From contig CAZHBA010000003.1 in assembly GCA_964530225.1 (NCBI GenBank), positions 1-56,140 of the forward strand: a DNA stretch of 56,140 nt, read 5' to 3'. A model generated the notes under the pieces. It was not told the origin of the DNA. It worked only from the letters and a program-made list of their open reading frames with translations, and ran no database searches. The position numbers and the translations under genes are program-made. Of this stretch, positions 26,048-33,987 are shown piece by piece (the first letter of the stretch is position 1; every line of letters begins with the position of its first letter). The DNA comes from CAZHBA01 sp964530225. GTDB lineage: Bacteria; Pseudomonadota; Alphaproteobacteria; UBA6615.

Positions 26048-26992
26048 TTACACATAAGTAACGAGTTTTTCGCGCGCCTGCTGGCTATCGGCAACAATTT
26101 GCTGTTTCAGGGCCTCGAAACTGTCAAATTTCTGCTCCGGCCGCAAAAACTCGACCAAGGCGACGCGCAGATACCTGCTATATAAATCGCCGGCAAAATC
26201 AAACAAATGTGCCTCCAGCAGCAACCGGCTACCGTCGACCGTCGGGCGAACGCCGAGGTTGGCGACCCCGTCGTACCACTGGGTCTCGCCATCGGTGGTA
26301 ACCCCGGCACGAACCGCGTAGACACCATGGGCCTGCTGCACATATTCATCTGGATCAATGTTGGCGGTGGGAAAGCCGATCGTGCGACCGCGCTGGTCGC
26401 CGCGCAGAACGCGTCCCTCGATCTCCCATAACCGGCCGAGCAATTCAGCTGCCCGTTGCGGTTGTCCGTCACGTAGATACTGGCGAATGACCGACGAGGA
26501 ATAGATCTCATCGCTGGCGTCCTTGGCCGGCTCAACGATGGTGACACCGAAGCCGAGTTCGCTACCCTTCGAGCGTAGTAGGTCAGGGTTACCCGCGCGC
26601 TTGTTACCGAAGGCGAAATCGTGACCGACCACCACATGCGACGCGCCGATACCCTGGTGCAAGATTGTCTCGGCAAAGTCGTCGGCGCTAATAGCGGCCA
26701 TTTTCGCATCGAACCGGCATACGAATAGGATGTCGACGCCCAATGCTTCGATGGCGCGTACCTTTGCCCGGAAGGGTGTCAGCCGGAAGGGTTCTTCGTC
26801 GGGCCGGAAAAACCGGCGCGGATGGGGCCGAAACGTCAATAGCGCGAGCTGTCGCCCATCGGTGTCGGCCTGTGCACGTGCCGCTGCGATAACCACCTGA
26901 TGGCCGCGGTGTAGACCATCGAAGTTGCCAATCACGACCACCGCGCTGCGCGCGTCGGCCGGGACGTTCGAAATATGCCGGAATAAGCGCAT
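26048..26992 (-). CDS. ribF: bifunctional riboflavin kinase / FAD synthetase
   Basis: RibF makes FMN from riboflavin and then FAD. The 314-residue protein has the N-terminal nucleotidyltransferase domain with AVVVIGNFDGLHRGHQVVI (GxFDGxHxGH, residues about 17-32), GHDFAFGNKRAGN, and SSSVIRQYLRDG. The C-terminal kinase domain has GDQRGRTIGFPTANI, the conserved GxPTAN magnesium/phosphate motif, and GVYAVRAG. Start ATG at 26990-26992. It lies between MaoC and ileS on the same strand; a ribF-ileS-lspA order is common in bacteria. Confidence 0.96.
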   Translation of the reverse strand: MRLFRHISNVPADARSAVVVIGNFDGLHRGHQVVIAAARAQADTDGRQLALLTFRPHPRRFFRPDEEPFRLTPFRAKVRAIEALGVDILFVCRFDAKMAAISADDFAETILHQGIGASHVVVGHDFAFGNKRAGNPDLLRSKGSELGFGVTIVEPAKDASDEIYSSSVIRQYLRDGQPQRAAELLGRLWEIEGRVLRGDQRGRTIGFPTANIDPDEYVQQAHGVYAVRAGVTTDGETQWYDGVANLGVRPTVDGSRLLLEAHLFDFAGDLYSRYLRVALVEFLRPEQKFDSFEALKQQIVADSQQAREKLVTYV

Positions 26993-27067
26993 AACCGCGG
27001 GATTTACCTGCCACCACCCGCGATATCAAGGGCTGCACCAACCCATCGCGCTAAATCAGTGAAAAGC

Positions 27068-27580
27068 CTATTCCGCCGCTTGGGTCCGGTTGGGAACCAG
27101 GACATCGGCCTCGCCGTCGATAACCACGGTAGAGCCAACCGTACAGGTGGTACGTAGCTTGGCACGGTTACGGCCAGGGGTGAGCTCGGTGACCTCAGCG
27201 CGTGCCGTCACCGTATCGCCGGGTCGCACCGGCGCCTTAAATTTCAGCGACTGGCCCACATAAACGCAGCCGGGGCCCGGCAGCCGAGTGCCGATGACCG
27301 TGGAAATAAAACTAGAGCACAGAAAGCCGTGGGCGATGGTGCCTTCGAACATCGTTGCGGAGGCGTATTCCTCGTTGAGGTGCATCGGGTTTGTGTCACC
27401 CGAGATGCCGGCAAACATGACCAGGTCGGCAGGCCCGATGGTGCGCGCATAGGCGGCGGTCATGCCGATTTCCAGATCTTCGAAAAAGTAGCCACTAAGC
27501 TCGCCGATCGGGTCCGCAACGAGAGGTTCAGACGGCGTGGCGAACTGCGTAGTGGCAATTTCGGCGATTTCGACCGACAT
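27068..27580 (-). CDS. MaoC family hydratase (hot-dog fold)
   Basis: This 170-residue protein has one MaoC-like hot-dog domain, the fold of (R)-specific enoyl-CoA hydratases. The hydratase motif is visible: FAGISGDTNPMHLNEEYA (Asp and His of the catalytic dyad near residues 67-72), then FEGTIAHGFLCSSF. GCVYVGQSLKFKAPVRPGDTV is typical of the family. It would hydrate a trans-2-enoyl-CoA; the chain length is not readable. The start MSVEIAEI at 27578-27580 has GAGG six bases upstream; an in-frame ATG at 27628 lacks one and would run into the promoter region. ribF lies 75 bases downstream. Confidence 0.88.
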   Translation of the reverse strand: MSVEIAEIATTQFATPSEPLVADPIGELSGYFFEDLEIGMTAAYARTIGPADLVMFAGISGDTNPMHLNEEYASATMFEGTIAHGFLCSSFISTVIGTRLPGPGCVYVGQSLKFKAPVRPGDTVTARAEVTELTPGRNRAKLRTTCTVGSTVVIDGEADVLVPNRTQAAE

Positions 27581-27601
27581 ATAAAACCTCAATGTTGTGG
27601 T

Positions 27602-27653
27602 GCAACGTAAACTATTGCGTTGCAGCATATCGGTGTGGATCGACTATGGTCAA
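27602..27653 (-). promoter_or_regulatory. candidate promoter with an overlapping inverted repeat, upstream of the MaoC gene
   Basis: On the minus strand, TTGACC (27653-27648) and TATGCT (27629-27624), 18 bases apart, resemble a sigma-70 promoter. The next bases are a GCAACG-N10-CGTTGC inverted repeat (27602-27623), placed where an operator would block transcription. The surrounding 27.60-27.70 kb is the most AT-rich spot nearby. This is read by eye, not scored. Confidence 0.35.
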
Positions 27654-27748
27654 TGGGATATAACACATTGTAATATATAATAGTTTATTAACGATAACCG
27701 ACCGACCCCGCGAATCGACGGAAAATATTGGTGCTGCGCCGCACAAAT

Positions 27749-29188
27749 CTAGTTGGTGTCAGGAACCTCGCCGGGACGCGGATCCAACGGCGTCAGCGTC
27801 CCCAGCGCCAATATTTCCTCAAGCTTCGCCGCAAACGACAGTAACTCCACCTCGCCGCGCGGCTTACCGACCAATTGCAGGCCGATCGGCAGCCCGCTGG
27901 CGGTAAATCCGCACGGCACCGATATGGCCGGCGACGATGTCAGCGTCGCCGTATAGGCCACGTAGACCCAGTCGATATAATTGTCGAAGACATGGTCACC
28001 GAGCCGGTCGAGATAGCGCCGGTCGACATCGAAAGGCGGCACGATCGCCGTCGGCAGCGCCAATAAATCGTAATCTTCGAACCAAGCCATCAGGCGTTGA
28101 TAGAGTGCACCCTGGGCGACCCAGGCCCGCCCCACATCGCCGGTGGATTGTTGCATGCCTTTTTCGATATTCCACACCATCTCGGGCTTGAGCTGATCGC
28201 GGTGCTGTTCAAGCAACGGCGCACGCACGCCAACGAATAGCGCCGCCCGCAGGGCCTGAAAGATATCGATGATGTCGCGGCAGTCGGGCGCCGTCTCCTC
28301 AACGATGGTACCGGCGTCAGCGAACCGGGCGATCGCCGCGGCGCAGATGTCGGCAACCTCCGCATCGACCGGGCCGATCCCAAGATCGCGGGTAAAGCCG
28401 ATACGTGTCGGCGCCCTTGGCGCATCGGCAGCGGCCTGAAACGAAGTGGCAGGCGTCTCAAGCGAGATGGGATCGCGCAGATGGCGACCAACCTCGGCAT
28501 CGAGCATCAGCGCCACATCCCCCACAGTACGCCCCATGGGCCCGTCTACTGACAACAGCTGAAACGGGTTGCGGCTGGGTCCGTGGGCGACGCGCCCCGG
28601 GCTAGGCCGCATGCCAACAATGGAACAAAAACTGGCCGGCGTGCGCAACGACCCGCCAAGGTCGGAACCCGTCGCCAGCCAGGCCATACCAGTCGCTAGG
28701 GCCACCGCTGAGCCGCCCGACGATCCGCCACAGGTCAGCGCGGTGTTCCACGGATTACGGGTCTTGCCGAAAACTTCGTTGAAGGTGTTGGCGCCAGCGC
28801 CAAATTCCGGCGTGTTCGATTTACCTAGGAATATCGCGCCGCTGCGCCGCAAGTGCGAGACCGAAATTTCATCCGCCGCCGGCACATGGTCGGCGAATAC
28901 CGGCGAGCCGAAGGTGGTGCGTACACCGGCGACTTCGTTTAAATCCTTGACCGCAATTGGCAGACCAGCCAGCCAGCCTGGGCCCGGTTCATCCGGTGTT
29001 GTCAGCGATTTGGCCTGCTCGCGCGCTTTGTCGAGACACAGCGTGGGCATGGCGTTAACGTCGCCGTCGACTGCAGCGATACGATCAGCTGCTGCGTCGA
29101 CCATCTCGACCGGCGAGACCTCGCCAGCACGCAACAACATCACGGCCTCGTGCGCGCTGAGCGCGATAAGTTCCAGATTGCTCGCCAT
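27749..29188 (-). CDS. amidase (amidase signature family)
   Basis: An amidase-signature hydrolase of 479 residues that uses a Ser-cisSer-Lys triad to cut amide bonds. The Lys is in LPIAVKDLNEVAGV, and the serine-rich block GGSSGGSAVALATGM is followed by GSDLGGSLRTPASFC, whose Ser is the nucleophile. GVRTTFGSP and the C-terminal YTATLTSSPAISVPCGF segment (family-typical) confirm it. The start is the ATG at 29186-29188 with GGAG before it; the frame extends nine codons further to 29215. It is monocistronic; the substrate is not predictable. It is distinct from GatA, as no gatB or gatC is nearby. Confidence 0.92.
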   Translation of the reverse strand: MASNLELIALSAHEAVMLLRAGEVSPVEMVDAAADRIAAVDGDVNAMPTLCLDKAREQAKSLTTPDEPGPGWLAGLPIAVKDLNEVAGVRTTFGSPVFADHVPAADEISVSHLRRSGAIFLGKSNTPEFGAGANTFNEVFGKTRNPWNTALTCGGSSGGSAVALATGMAWLATGSDLGGSLRTPASFCSIVGMRPSPGRVAHGPSRNPFQLLSVDGPMGRTVGDVALMLDAEVGRHLRDPISLETPATSFQAAADAPRAPTRIGFTRDLGIGPVDAEVADICAAAIARFADAGTIVEETAPDCRDIIDIFQALRAALFVGVRAPLLEQHRDQLKPEMVWNIEKGMQQSTGDVGRAWVAQGALYQRLMAWFEDYDLLALPTAIVPPFDVDRRYLDRLGDHVFDNYIDWVYVAYTATLTSSPAISVPCGFTASGLPIGLQLVGKPRGEVELLSFAAKLEEILALGTLTPLDPRPGEVPDTN

Positions 29189-29289
29189 GAATTCTCCGAT
29201 GCAATATCGCAGCAACTTAGGCCGCGGCGATAAGGACGTGCAAGACGTGACCCATAAACTTACATTCGCGCCGCGATAAAAGATGACTG

Positions 29290-29592
29290 GCTAATCAACG
29301 GGCCTGGCAATGCTCCGGCTCTGTAGCGTTGACGCACGGTGCCGGCGCGATGATGGACGCCCCGTTCATGGAGGCGATGGCCTCGGGCTTGGCGGTGGCT
29401 AGCTTACGCGTGGTGCGGTTCGAGTTTCCCTACATGGCCAAACGCCGGGCTGACGGCAAGCGGCGCGGCCCCGACCATAAACCAGTCCTGCTGGATACTT
29501 GGCGCGAGGTTGTAACGGCATTGGAGCCCGCTGGACGGATGATCGTCGGCGACAAATCCATGGGCGGGCGCAGACCATCAAAAGCGCCGTAA
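29290..29592 (+). pseudogene. truncated alpha/beta hydrolase (dienelactone-hydrolase-like, COG3571 type)
   Basis: The frame reads VALTHGAGAMMDAPFMEAMA, then RVVRFEFPYMAKRRADGKRRGPDHKPVLLDTWREV, then VGDKSMGGR. These are the opening strand, the second conserved block and the nucleophile elbow (Ser in KSMGG) of a compact alpha/beta hydrolase family usually about 210 residues long. After MGGR the reading is lost (RPSKAP, then TAA at 29590), so the second half with the Asp and His is missing. The upstream end lacks a proper start: a TGA closes the frame 14 codons before the TTG at 29329. It is therefore a remnant. Confidence 0.7.
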
Positions 29593-29655
29593 TACGTGCT
29601 GTTCGTCTCTGGCTCCATCATCTAAGCTGAGCTCCTGTCCAGTAGCCGGAAGCTC

Positions 29656-30894
29656 ATGCTAATTCAGGTCTCCAACCGCGCGGCGCTCAGGCGCTTTACC
29701 GTGCTCGCTGCATCGCTGCTATTTATGATGATCGGCTCGGGTAGCATCTATTTTCTCGTCGTCGCCCTGAAACTAATCAGCGCCGAATTCGAATGGCCGC
29801 GGGCGATACCGTCAATCGCCTACTCGCTACAATATTTTGGCGCCGGGGTCGGCGGCATTTTCATGGGCTACTGCCTGGACCGGATGGGGATGGGCATACC
29901 GGCGTTGCTCGGGGCCAGTATGATCGGCGCCGGCGCCATTCTGACCAGTATCGTTTCCAGCCCGTGGGAACTGTACCTCATCTATTGCGTCATGCTGGGG
30001 TTCCTCGGACGGTCGGCGCTGTTCTCGCCGCTGATGGCCAATATCACGCGCTGGTTCGACCATAAGAAGAGTATGGCTGTCGGCATCGTCGGATCCGGAC
30101 AGGGGCTCGCCGGTACCATATGGCCGCCCGTGTTTCAGCACTTCTTCGATGCTATCGGCTGGCGCCAGACGTCGTTTTGGTACGGGCTGTTCGCGCTAGC
30201 GACGATGCTACCGCTTGCATTTATTCTGCGCCAAAGGCCGCCACAGCCAGGTGCCGCCACGCTGGCGGCCAGCCGTCCCATCACCCGGCAGACGGCGCCC
30301 ACCCCGCGCCAGCCGCTGTCGACGCGCAACATGCAGGTCGCGCTGTCGATTGCGTCGATCGGCTGCTGCGTCTCCATGTCGCTGCCGCTGGCGCACGTGG
30401 TCTCCCACGTTAGCGATATCGGCTATTCGCCGGCGCGCGGCGCGGAAACGCTGTCGCTAATGCTGGCCAGCTCCGCCGTCAGCAGCTTTTTTGGCGTCGG
30501 ATTTCTCGGCGGTCGATTCGGTGGGTTGCGGGCGCTCTTCGTGTTTTCCAGCGCACAGGCACTTTTCCTCACCGTACTGGCCTTCGTCGACAGCCTCACC
30601 GCCGTTTACATCACTGCGGTGCTGTTCGGGCTGGGCTATGGTGGCATATTACCCTGCTACCCCATCATCGTCCGCGAATATTTACCGGCATCCGAGGCCG
30701 GCCGCCGCACCGGGCTAATTATCCTGTTCGCCGGCGGCGGCATGGCGCTCGGCGCCTGGCTCGGCGGAACTATTTTCGACCAAACGGGTTCCTACAAACT
30801 GGCGTTCCTCATCGGTGCCGCGTTCAATCTCGGCAATCTCGCAATCATCGGCAGCCTGATTCTGCGCACACAGTTCCGTCCGGTGCCTGCCTAA
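29656..30894 (+). CDS. MFS transporter (oxalate/monocarboxylate-type)
   Basis: This 412-residue inner-membrane protein has about twelve hydrophobic segments, the major facilitator layout. In the first half, GAGVGGIFMGYCLDRMGMG contains the G-x-x-x-D-R-x-G loop between helices 2 and 3. GIVGSGQGLAGTIWPPVFQHFFDAIGWR resembles the OxlT/MCT group, which exchanges mono- or dicarboxylates. The cytoplasmic middle loop (residues about 195-225) is Pro/Thr-rich. The ATG at 29656 follows AGCCGGAAGCTC. No neighbouring gene points to the substrate; the nearest downstream genes are remnants. Confidence 0.9.
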   Translation: MLIQVSNRAALRRFTVLAASLLFMMIGSGSIYFLVVALKLISAEFEWPRAIPSIAYSLQYFGAGVGGIFMGYCLDRMGMGIPALLGASMIGAGAILTSIVSSPWELYLIYCVMLGFLGRSALFSPLMANITRWFDHKKSMAVGIVGSGQGLAGTIWPPVFQHFFDAIGWRQTSFWYGLFALATMLPLAFILRQRPPQPGAATLAASRPITRQTAPTPRQPLSTRNMQVALSIASIGCCVSMSLPLAHVVSHVSDIGYSPARGAETLSLMLASSAVSSFFGVGFLGGRFGGLRALFVFSSAQALFLTVLAFVDSLTAVYITAVLFGLGYGGILPCYPIIVREYLPASEAGRRTGLIILFAGGGMALGAWLGGTIFDQTGSYKLAFLIGAAFNLGNLAIIGSLILRTQFRPVPA

Positions 30895-31035
30895 TAGGCG
30901 AACAGTAGAGAGTACCTTGCCGAGCCAGCACGGTTTGGGCACGGTTTTTGAGACCGGTGGAGAAGCCCCCAGCGCACAAGGGGAGGTATCGGCGCATGGT
31001 CGATCTGCTCAACGAACCTGTCGGTAAGGTGGCGA

Positions 31036-31559
31036 TTGTCTCCGGTAGTGGCAAAATATTGGTCGCGTGACGACGCTCACATTGGCGCACACTGGTACGA
31101 CCCAGCGATTACAAATTTCGAGAAAGTAATCGCTTTGGTGCCCAACAACGCTGAGACTTATGCGGAATTTGATCAGATTTTGAATTACTGGAGAAATCCG
31201 GAACAGAGGACTGAAGATGATCGAGAAGGCGTTCCGTCTGGACACGTTTGCCCCACCGCTTTGGGGATATTTTCTGGGTCTTTCCTATTATTTATTGCGC
31301 CAACATGAGGAAGTGATCACCAAGTATAGACGCATTAATCGAGCGAGCGCCGGAATTTACATCGGCCTATTTATTCCTGGCCTGCGCGCAGGCCGAATTG
31401 GACCGGCTCGAAGACGCAAGCGACGCGATAAAGACGGCTTTGGAAATTTTACCCCAACACTCTTGTAAGCAGGTGGCGAGAACCTTTCCTTTCCGGTTGG
31501 ACGGCATCCGCGATCGTATCCTCGACGCTATACGCAAAGCCGAGCTGCCGGAGGGGTAG
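31036..31559 (+). pseudogene. TPR-containing C-terminal part of an adenylate cyclase-type protein, two frameshifts
   Basis: Three consecutive frames give one recognizable sequence. First (31036 to about 31210): NFEKVIALVPNNAETYAEFDQIL. Second (about 31205-31330): MIEKAFRLDTFAPPLWGYFL, LGLSYYLLRQHEEVI. Third (31329-31559): APEFTSAYLFLACAQAELDR, TALEILPQHSCKQVARTFPF, AIRKAELPEG and TAG. This is the tetratricopeptide tail common in alphaproteobacterial class III adenylate/guanylate cyclases. The start of the gene and the catalytic domain are missing. Each junction needs a +1 shift, consistent with single-base deletions. It is non-functional as read. Confidence 0.75.
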
Positions 31560-31585
31560 ATTTCCAACCAGCCGAGCCCAGCGTA

Positions 31586-31876
31586 TCAGGCTATCTTATC
31601 GAAGAAGCGCGGAGCCAGTAATTGCGCAATAAACGGGTCCAGCGTATCCAGATCGCCCCGCTCACCGCGCCACACGAAGTACTCCTCATAATGACCACGG
31701 GATTCCCATTCCTGGATGGCGATAAAGGCGGTCGGGTCGTCCTGTTCTTGATAGGCAAACACCTCCAAGCAACCTTTATAAGCGCGGGTAGCCGGCAACT
31801 GCTCACACAGAAATTCGAGCACGTCGTCGACATGTTCCGGCTTGGCTCTGATTTCGAGTACGACTTTACAGGTCAT
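31586..31876 (-). CDS. putative quinol monooxygenase (ABM domain)
   Basis: This 96-residue protein is a single antibiotic-biosynthesis-monooxygenase (ABM) domain, the dimeric ferredoxin-like fold of YgiN. CKVVLEIRAKPEHVDDVLEFL is the first strand and helix, GCLEVFAYQEQDDPTAFIAIQEWES the central strands, and the C-terminal helix has HYEEYFVWR. Such enzymes oxidize quinols without metals or cofactors. The gene lies 48 bases downstream of a short-chain dehydrogenase on the same strand, so the two may form an operon in which the SDR product is oxidized further. That link is inference. Confidence 0.8.
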   Translation of the reverse strand: MTCKVVLEIRAKPEHVDDVLEFLCEQLPATRAYKGCLEVFAYQEQDDPTAFIAIQEWESRGHYEEYFVWRGERGDLDTLDPFIAQLLAPRFFDKIA

Positions 31877-31924
31877 TCGCCTTCTCCCATTTTGTAAGTG
31901 CCACGCCCAGATTGACCAGGCCGC

Positions 31925-32695
31925 CTAGAGCATAACCTCGCCGCCACAAACCGCAATCGACTGGCCGGTGATAAACGAGCTGGCCGGAGAAGCCAGAAAC
32001 AGCACAATGCCAATCAGATCATCAGGCGTTCCGGGGCGCTTCAGGATGCGCTCCTGCTGGATAAACTGATGCGTTTCCTCGTCCATACTGGCGTGATTGA
32101 TCTCGGTTTCGATGTAGCCCGGCATCACGGTGTTGATGTTGATGTTGTCGTCGCCCAACTCACGTGCCATCACACGGGTCATGCCGATGACCGCCGCCTT
32201 CGATGTGACGTAATGCATGAACCCCGGCACGCCCTGGGGCACCGTGCCCGAGGATATGTTGATAACCCGCCCCTGTCCGGCCTGGCGCATAGCTGGCACG
32301 ACGGCGCTGGCGCACAGATACGAACCAGTGATGTTCACATGCAGTACTTTGTTCCATTCGTCATAGGGGATGTCGTAGAACTTGCGCCGCGGTATCGTCG
32401 CAAATACCGCTGCATTGTTGATCAGCACATCGATTTTGCCGTAGGCGTCGAGCGTGTTGGCGACCATCGCATCAACCGATTCGGGCGAGCCGACATCGGT
32501 TTCGACCGCCAGCGTTTTGCCGCCTTTAGCCTCGATCTCCAAGGCCACGTTGTGGAGGTTCTTGCCGTTGATTTCCGCCAGAACCGGGATTGCCCCAGCC
32601 TCGGCAAACGCCAGGGCATAGTCGCGTCCAATACCCTGACCGGCCCCAGTAATGATCACGACGCGCCCGCTGACGTCGAAGCGGTTACCTGCCAT
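31925..32695 (-). CDS. SDR family NAD(P)-dependent oxidoreductase
   Basis: A classical short-chain dehydrogenase of 256 residues. The cofactor loop is VVIITGAGQGIGRDYALAFA (TGxxxGIG, residues about 14-21), followed by the NNAAV segment, the catalytic Ser in VINISSGTVPQG, and YVTSK (Tyr and Lys of the active site, about 157-161). The tail GRP-like EERILKRPGTPDDLIGIVLFLASPASSFITGQSIAVCGGE is typical of 3-oxoacyl-reductase-like SDRs. The ATG at 32693-32695 follows GGGAGGAAAC. The next gene downstream encodes an ABM protein. The substrate is unknown. Confidence 0.92.
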   Translation of the reverse strand: MAGNRFDVSGRVVIITGAGQGIGRDYALAFAEAGAIPVLAEINGKNLHNVALEIEAKGGKTLAVETDVGSPESVDAMVANTLDAYGKIDVLINNAAVFATIPRRKFYDIPYDEWNKVLHVNITGSYLCASAVVPAMRQAGQGRVINISSGTVPQGVPGFMHYVTSKAAVIGMTRVMARELGDDNININTVMPGYIETEINHASMDEETHQFIQQERILKRPGTPDDLIGIVLFLASPASSFITGQSIAVCGGEVML

Positions 32696-32809
32696 GTTTC
32701 CTCCCGTTTCTTTTATTTATGTCGCTGTCCCGGATACCCTAACGAGGAAAAGAGCCAACATCCATCAGGGCTTTCCCAAACCGGCGCGCTGCGCTAGCGT
32801 CCGCTCGCT

Positions 32810-33886
32810 TTGAGCAGCCTTTACGATATCGGCGTCCGCGCCCTTACCTTGCTGCCCCCCGAACGCGGGCACCAGGCAGCGTTGTGGGGTTTGGCGCACG
32901 GATTTGGCCCGCACGAGCGCGCCGACCAACCTGCCGGCTTGTCGCAAGACCTGTGGGGACAAACCTTCCCCAATCCGGTCGCCATCTCGGCCGGGTTCGA
33001 CAAAAACGCGGTGGCAATCTCGGGCGCTTTGGGTCTGGGCGCCGGCTTCGTCGAGGTCGGCGGCGTGACGCCCCTGCCCCAAGCGGGTAACCCGCGGCCA
33101 AGGCTATTTCGTCTGACCGCCGATGGCGCGACAATCAACCGTTTGGGCTTCAACAATGACGGCGCCGTGGCAATTGCCAAGCGCCTCGCTGCGCACCGTG
33201 CATCGAACGGTGACACAAGGCCGGTTGGGATCAACCTGGCGGCTAATTCCTACAGTGCTGACCCGGCCAACGATTTTGAAATCCTGGTCGAGACCTTCGC
33301 CCCGCAGGCCGATTTTCTAACCATCGACATCTCGTGCCCAAACTCGAAAAACGGGCTGGTTTTTCTGTCGCCGGGACCGTTGAAAAATTTACTCAGCCGC
33401 CTCACCACGCTGCGCAACCGCAAAGCCCTGGTGAACCCGCCGGCGCTGCTGGTCAAGATCGCTCCAGACATCGAAAACGCCGAGCTCGACGTTCTACTCG
33501 AGATCATCGTTACCGCCGGCATCGACGGCATCACAGTGTGTAATACGACCACGGCGCGCCCGGATACGCTCACCAGCCGCGACCGCAACGAGCGCGGCGG
33601 CTTGTCGGGCAAGCCGCTTTTCGCTCGCTCGACCGAGTTGTTGCGCCATGTCTACCAGGTAACCGGCGGGAAAGTGCCCCTGATCGGCGTCGGCGGTGTG
33701 TCCAGCGGCGCTGACGCCTACGCCAAAATCCGTGCCGGAGCGAGCCTAGTACAACTCTATACTGCCTTGGTTTATCAAGGCCCCGGTCTGATCAGCCGCA
33801 TTAAGCACGATCTGGTAGCATTACTGGCGGCGGACGGATTTACCTCACTGAACGACGTTGTCGGCAGCGAGCACAAGCCCACCTAA
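32810..33886 (+). CDS. pyrD: dihydroorotate dehydrogenase (quinone), class 2 with a Cys in the base position
   Basis: PyrD oxidizes dihydroorotate to orotate in pyrimidine synthesis. The N-terminal extension LYDIGVRALTLLPPERGHQAA is that of membrane-associated, quinone-using class 2 enzymes. AGFDKNAVAISG, NRLGFNNDG, GINLAANS and IGVGGVSSGADAYAKIRAGASLVQLYTALVY are the FMN and substrate blocks. In the base loop, class 2 enzymes have ISSPN with the second Ser as base; here it is DISCPN, so residue 176 is Cys, as in class 1. The start is TTG (32810-32812), with no better start in frame. It ends in TAA. Confidence 0.93.
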   Translation: MSSLYDIGVRALTLLPPERGHQAALWGLAHGFGPHERADQPAGLSQDLWGQTFPNPVAISAGFDKNAVAISGALGLGAGFVEVGGVTPLPQAGNPRPRLFRLTADGATINRLGFNNDGAVAIAKRLAAHRASNGDTRPVGINLAANSYSADPANDFEILVETFAPQADFLTIDISCPNSKNGLVFLSPGPLKNLLSRLTTLRNRKALVNPPALLVKIAPDIENAELDVLLEIIVTAGIDGITVCNTTTARPDTLTSRDRNERGGLSGKPLFARSTELLRHVYQVTGGKVPLIGVGGVSSGADAYAKIRAGASLVQLYTALVYQGPGLISRIKHDLVALLAADGFTSLNDVVGSEHKPT

Positions 33887-33987
33887 ACGCCAATTCCCAT
33901 CGCTACCAAGCTCTCGTGGTCGCCGGTGATCTTTGTTAGGCTCGGCCCAACGGCAGCACACAACGTCAAGACGGGGAGAGTTTTAGC

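Noticed and set aside
30895..31035. Possible transposase or other gene end between the MFS gene and the cyclase remnant
   Set aside because: The minus strand reads FVEQIDHAPIPPLVRWGLLH, which looks somewhat protein-like, but it is short, has no start and matches no family I know.
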